The notes under the pieces are model-generated. The model had not been told where the DNA came from. It ran no database searches and saw nothing but the letters and a program-made list of their open reading frames with translations. This document shows, piece after piece, positions 63,335 through 64,000 of a DNA stretch of 64,000 nt (position 1 is the stretch's first letter; every line of letters begins with the position of its first letter). The stretch spans positions 62,001 through 126,000 of the forward strand of contig JAHBVF010000017.1 in the NCBI GenBank assembly GCA_019637685.1. The letters run 5' to 3'. A program made the translations under genes and the position numbers. Source of the stretch: Caldilineaceae bacterium (GTDB lineage: Bacteria; Chloroflexota; Anaerolineae; Caldilineales; Caldilineaceae).

Positions 63335-64000
63335 GTGCCGGAACTGCCCGAAGTAGAAACGTATATACGGGAACTGCGGCCCCAGCTCGCGGGCAAACGA
63401 GTGGTGGCGGGAGAGGTAAAGTGGCCGCGGATTATTGCTACGCCAGAACCGGCTCTCTTTACAGAACTGATCCGCGACCGGCGTTTTGATACCTTTGGTC
63501 GCCGGGGCAAATATATGTTGCTGGGGCTGGACAGTGGCGAAACACTGATCGTTCATCTGCGCATGACCGGCGAAGTGCGAATCCATCCCGCGTCTGTCTT
63601 GCCCGATAAGCACACCCACCTGCTTCTGACACTGGACAGCAACGAACGGCTGCACTATCGGGACCCCCGCAAGTTTGGACGGCTCTGGTTGGTGGATGAT
63701 CCGGAAAGTGTGGTGGGCAAGTTGGGGCCAGAGCCGTTGGACGAAGGGTTTACCCCGGAGGGCTTTGCCTCGCGGCTGGCCGGGCGCACGGCCTCTATCA
63801 AAGCGCTGTTGCTGAATCAGTCGATTGTGGCGGGTGTGGGCAACATTTATGCAGACGAGGCGCTCTTTCTGGCGCGGATCGATCCCCGTCGCTCCGGCGG
63901 TGAGCTGTCCATGCCCCAGGTATCTGTTCTGCACGCGGCGGTGCGGGCTGTGTTGCAGGCCGGTATCGAAGGGCGAGGCAGCAGTCTGCAAAGTTACGCG
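63335..64000 (+). CDS. mutM: Formamidopyrimidine-DNA glycosylase (partial, runs off the end)
   Basis: 222 codons from GTG 63335 to the window edge. PELPEVETYIRELRPQLAG supplies the catalytic Pro2 and Glu3, and RRGKYMLLGL the Lys near residue 58. LRMTGEVRI, RDPRKFGRLWLV and NQSIVAGVGNIYADEALF are typical. The zinc-finger end lies beyond the window. It removes 8-oxoguanine and formamidopyrimidines. The start is 6 bases after the anti-sigma gene. Confidence 0.95.
   Translation, partial: MPELPEVETYIRELRPQLAGKRVVAGEVKWPRIIATPEPALFTELIRDRRFDTFGRRGKYMLLGLDSGETLIVHLRMTGEVRIHPASVLPDKHTHLLLTLDSNERLHYRDPRKFGRLWLVDDPESVVGKLGPEPLDEGFTPEGFASRLAGRTASIKALLLNQSIVAGVGNIYADEALFLARIDPRRSGGELSMPQVSVLHAAVRAVLQAGIEGRGSSLQSYA

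Overview
The window is about 60% G+C with long, tightly packed genes, and it looks like a chromosomal segment of a Chloroflexota bacterium (Anaerolineae/Caldilineae-like). This assignment is inferred from the mix of genes: secreted proteins ending in a YLP-type tail, PT-rich linkers, an ECF42-type sigma factor next to a DGPF/YCII protein, CofE, and CoxMSL-like molybdenum hydroxylases. No rRNA or CRISPR array is present. One tRNA, tRNA-Leu(CAA), is found.

Layout. 1-11.8 kb: five consecutive + strand genes for secreted proteins. These are a C13-like C-terminus cut by the window edge, a frameshifted CARDB/PPC/gingipain-like (C25-type) protein, and three paralogues with a GHG...C pattern that resembles a clan-CD (caspase-fold) dyad. 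All end in a short FLP/YLP tail. 12-17 kb: a repeat-containing secreted protein, then a minus-strand pair of a lipoprotein with two solute-binding domains and an MscS channel. 17-19.6 kb: an IS4-type element with nested terminal repeats, a MITE-like element, and a broken GntR regulator. 19.7-24.7 kb: rplS, an ABC-2 permease, two Rossmann-fold (SDR) proteins, and a YCII/DGPF plus ECF42 pair. 24.7-30.8 kb: a D-aminoacylase-like amidohydrolase, then a molybdenum-hydroxylase operon (FAD, 2Fe-2S and Mo subunits, plus a MoaD-like protein). 31.2-38.9 kb: an orphan DNA methyltransferase overlapping mutL, then tig, clpP and clpX. 39.4-44.4 kb (minus strand): an HtrA-type protease, mutY, and a type II restriction-modification system in the order controller-endonuclease-methyltransferase. 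44.5-48.1 kb: a fused FAD/2Fe-2S subunit, a GNAT acetyltransferase, an acyltransferase and a DUF protein. 48.1-49.6 kb: a small Gly-rich membrane protein and an ECF sigma/membrane-protein pair. 49.8-56.8 kb: a YhfC-like membrane protease, dnaN, moaB, cofE, an SsnA-like amidohydrolase, a caspase-like protein and a D-threonine-aldolase-like enzyme. 57-61.1 kb (minus): a one-pass membrane protein with four cNMP-type domains and an SH3 lipoprotein with a similar C-terminus. 61.3-64 kb: tRNA-Leu, an ECF sigma/anti-sigma pair, and mutM running off the end.

How the genes may work together. Three themes recur. The first is envelope and extracellular proteolysis or sensing: the secreted peptidase cluster, the HtrA protease, the cNMP-type membrane sensor, the SBP-MscS pair and three ECF sigma factors. 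The second is DNA repair and modification: mutL, mutY, mutM, dnaN and two methyltransferase loci. The third is molybdenum and F420 cofactor biology: two hydroxylase loci, a MoaD-like protein, moaB, cofE and ssnA. The most unusual arrangements are the five-gene secreted clan-CD-like cluster with a common C-terminal tail, the double-SBP/MscS operon, and the four-cNMP membrane protein paired with a lipoprotein.
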